Assembly (NCBI GenBank): GCA_944392285.1
Contig: CALXWF010000051.1
Coordinates: 1-13,739 of the forward strand
DNA length: 13,739 bases
Source of the DNA: an uncultured Alphaproteobacteria bacterium
GTDB lineage: Bacteria; Pseudomonadota; Alphaproteobacteria; RF32; CAG-239
Direction: 5' to 3'
Part shown: in pieces, positions 13,719-13,739 of the stretch
Layout: the number at the start of each line of letters is the position of its first letter
How positions within the stretch are numbered: position 1 is the stretch's first letter
The notes under the pieces: model-generated
What the model was told of the DNA's origin: nothing
What the model saw: the letters and a program-made list of their open reading frames with translations, nothing else
The model's database searches: none
Program-made: the position numbers and the translations under genes

Positions 13719-13739
13719 CGGGACATAGCTCAGCCTGGT
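13719..13739 (+). tRNA. tRNA 5' end, probably tRNA-Pro (truncated by window)
   Basis: CGGGACA (acceptor strand, 13719-13725), TA at positions 8-9, GCTC as D-stem and AGCCTGGT of the D-loop fit a tRNA start. C at position 1 with AGCCTGGT is typical of bacterial tRNA-Pro. The initiator tRNA also starts with C, but its D-stem has a purine at position 11, whereas this one has C11. The anticodon lies outside the window, so the identity is inferred. Confidence 0.75.

Noticed and set aside
13719..13739. Initiator tRNA-Met for the terminal tRNA
   Set aside because: It begins with C and has AGCCTGGT, as fMet does, but its D-stem reads GCTC (pyrimidine at position 11) rather than the purine-11 stem of initiators.

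Overview
The window looks like chromosomal housekeeping DNA from an AT-rich alphaproteobacterium. The strongest evidence is a circularly permuted, two-piece tmRNA gene of the alphaproteobacterial type, next to an SspB of the alphaproteobacterial family and a small RHH_4 ribbon-helix-helix protein typical of that class. I infer an uncultured, possibly host- or gut-associated lineage, but nothing here fixes genus or family. I see no insertion sequence, prophage, CRISPR array or other mobile element, and no obvious novel defence or metabolic system.

Layout. Bases 1-4156 are all on the minus strand, read right to left: cysE and mnmA (stop and start abutting), two small secreted proteins of unknown function, trmJ, and the N-terminal part of an ArsB/NhaD-type transporter that leaves the window. 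At 4253-5041 a plus-strand alpha/beta hydrolase with a long charged tail ends at a strong terminator shared with the convergent minus-strand cluster ssrA > sspB > RHH protein (5059-6110). A divergent dihydrofolate reductase runs 6205-6798. The minus strand from 11308 to 6860 carries tspO, alaS, a strong terminator, a dolichol/phytol-kinase-like membrane protein and an unrecognised protein. The plus strand from 11427 carries a divergent sfsA, map and radC, then the 5' end of a tRNA, probably tRNA-Pro, cut off by the window edge.

Function. Much of the window serves translation and protein quality: tRNA modification (TrmJ, MnmA), alanyl-tRNA synthetase, a tRNA, N-terminal methionine removal, and trans-translation. 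AlaRS charges tmRNA, tmRNA appends the tag AANDNNVAPVAIAA, and SspB is expected to hand tagged proteins to ClpXP. CysE feeds cysteine synthesis, the sulfur source for MnmA.

Points for a second look are the ssrA-sspB neighbourhood, an SfsA homologue that has lost its nuclease-like residues, a palindrome over the alaS promoter, a 9+9 inverted repeat over the folA/ssrA control region, the two secreted unknowns and the charged hydrolase tail.
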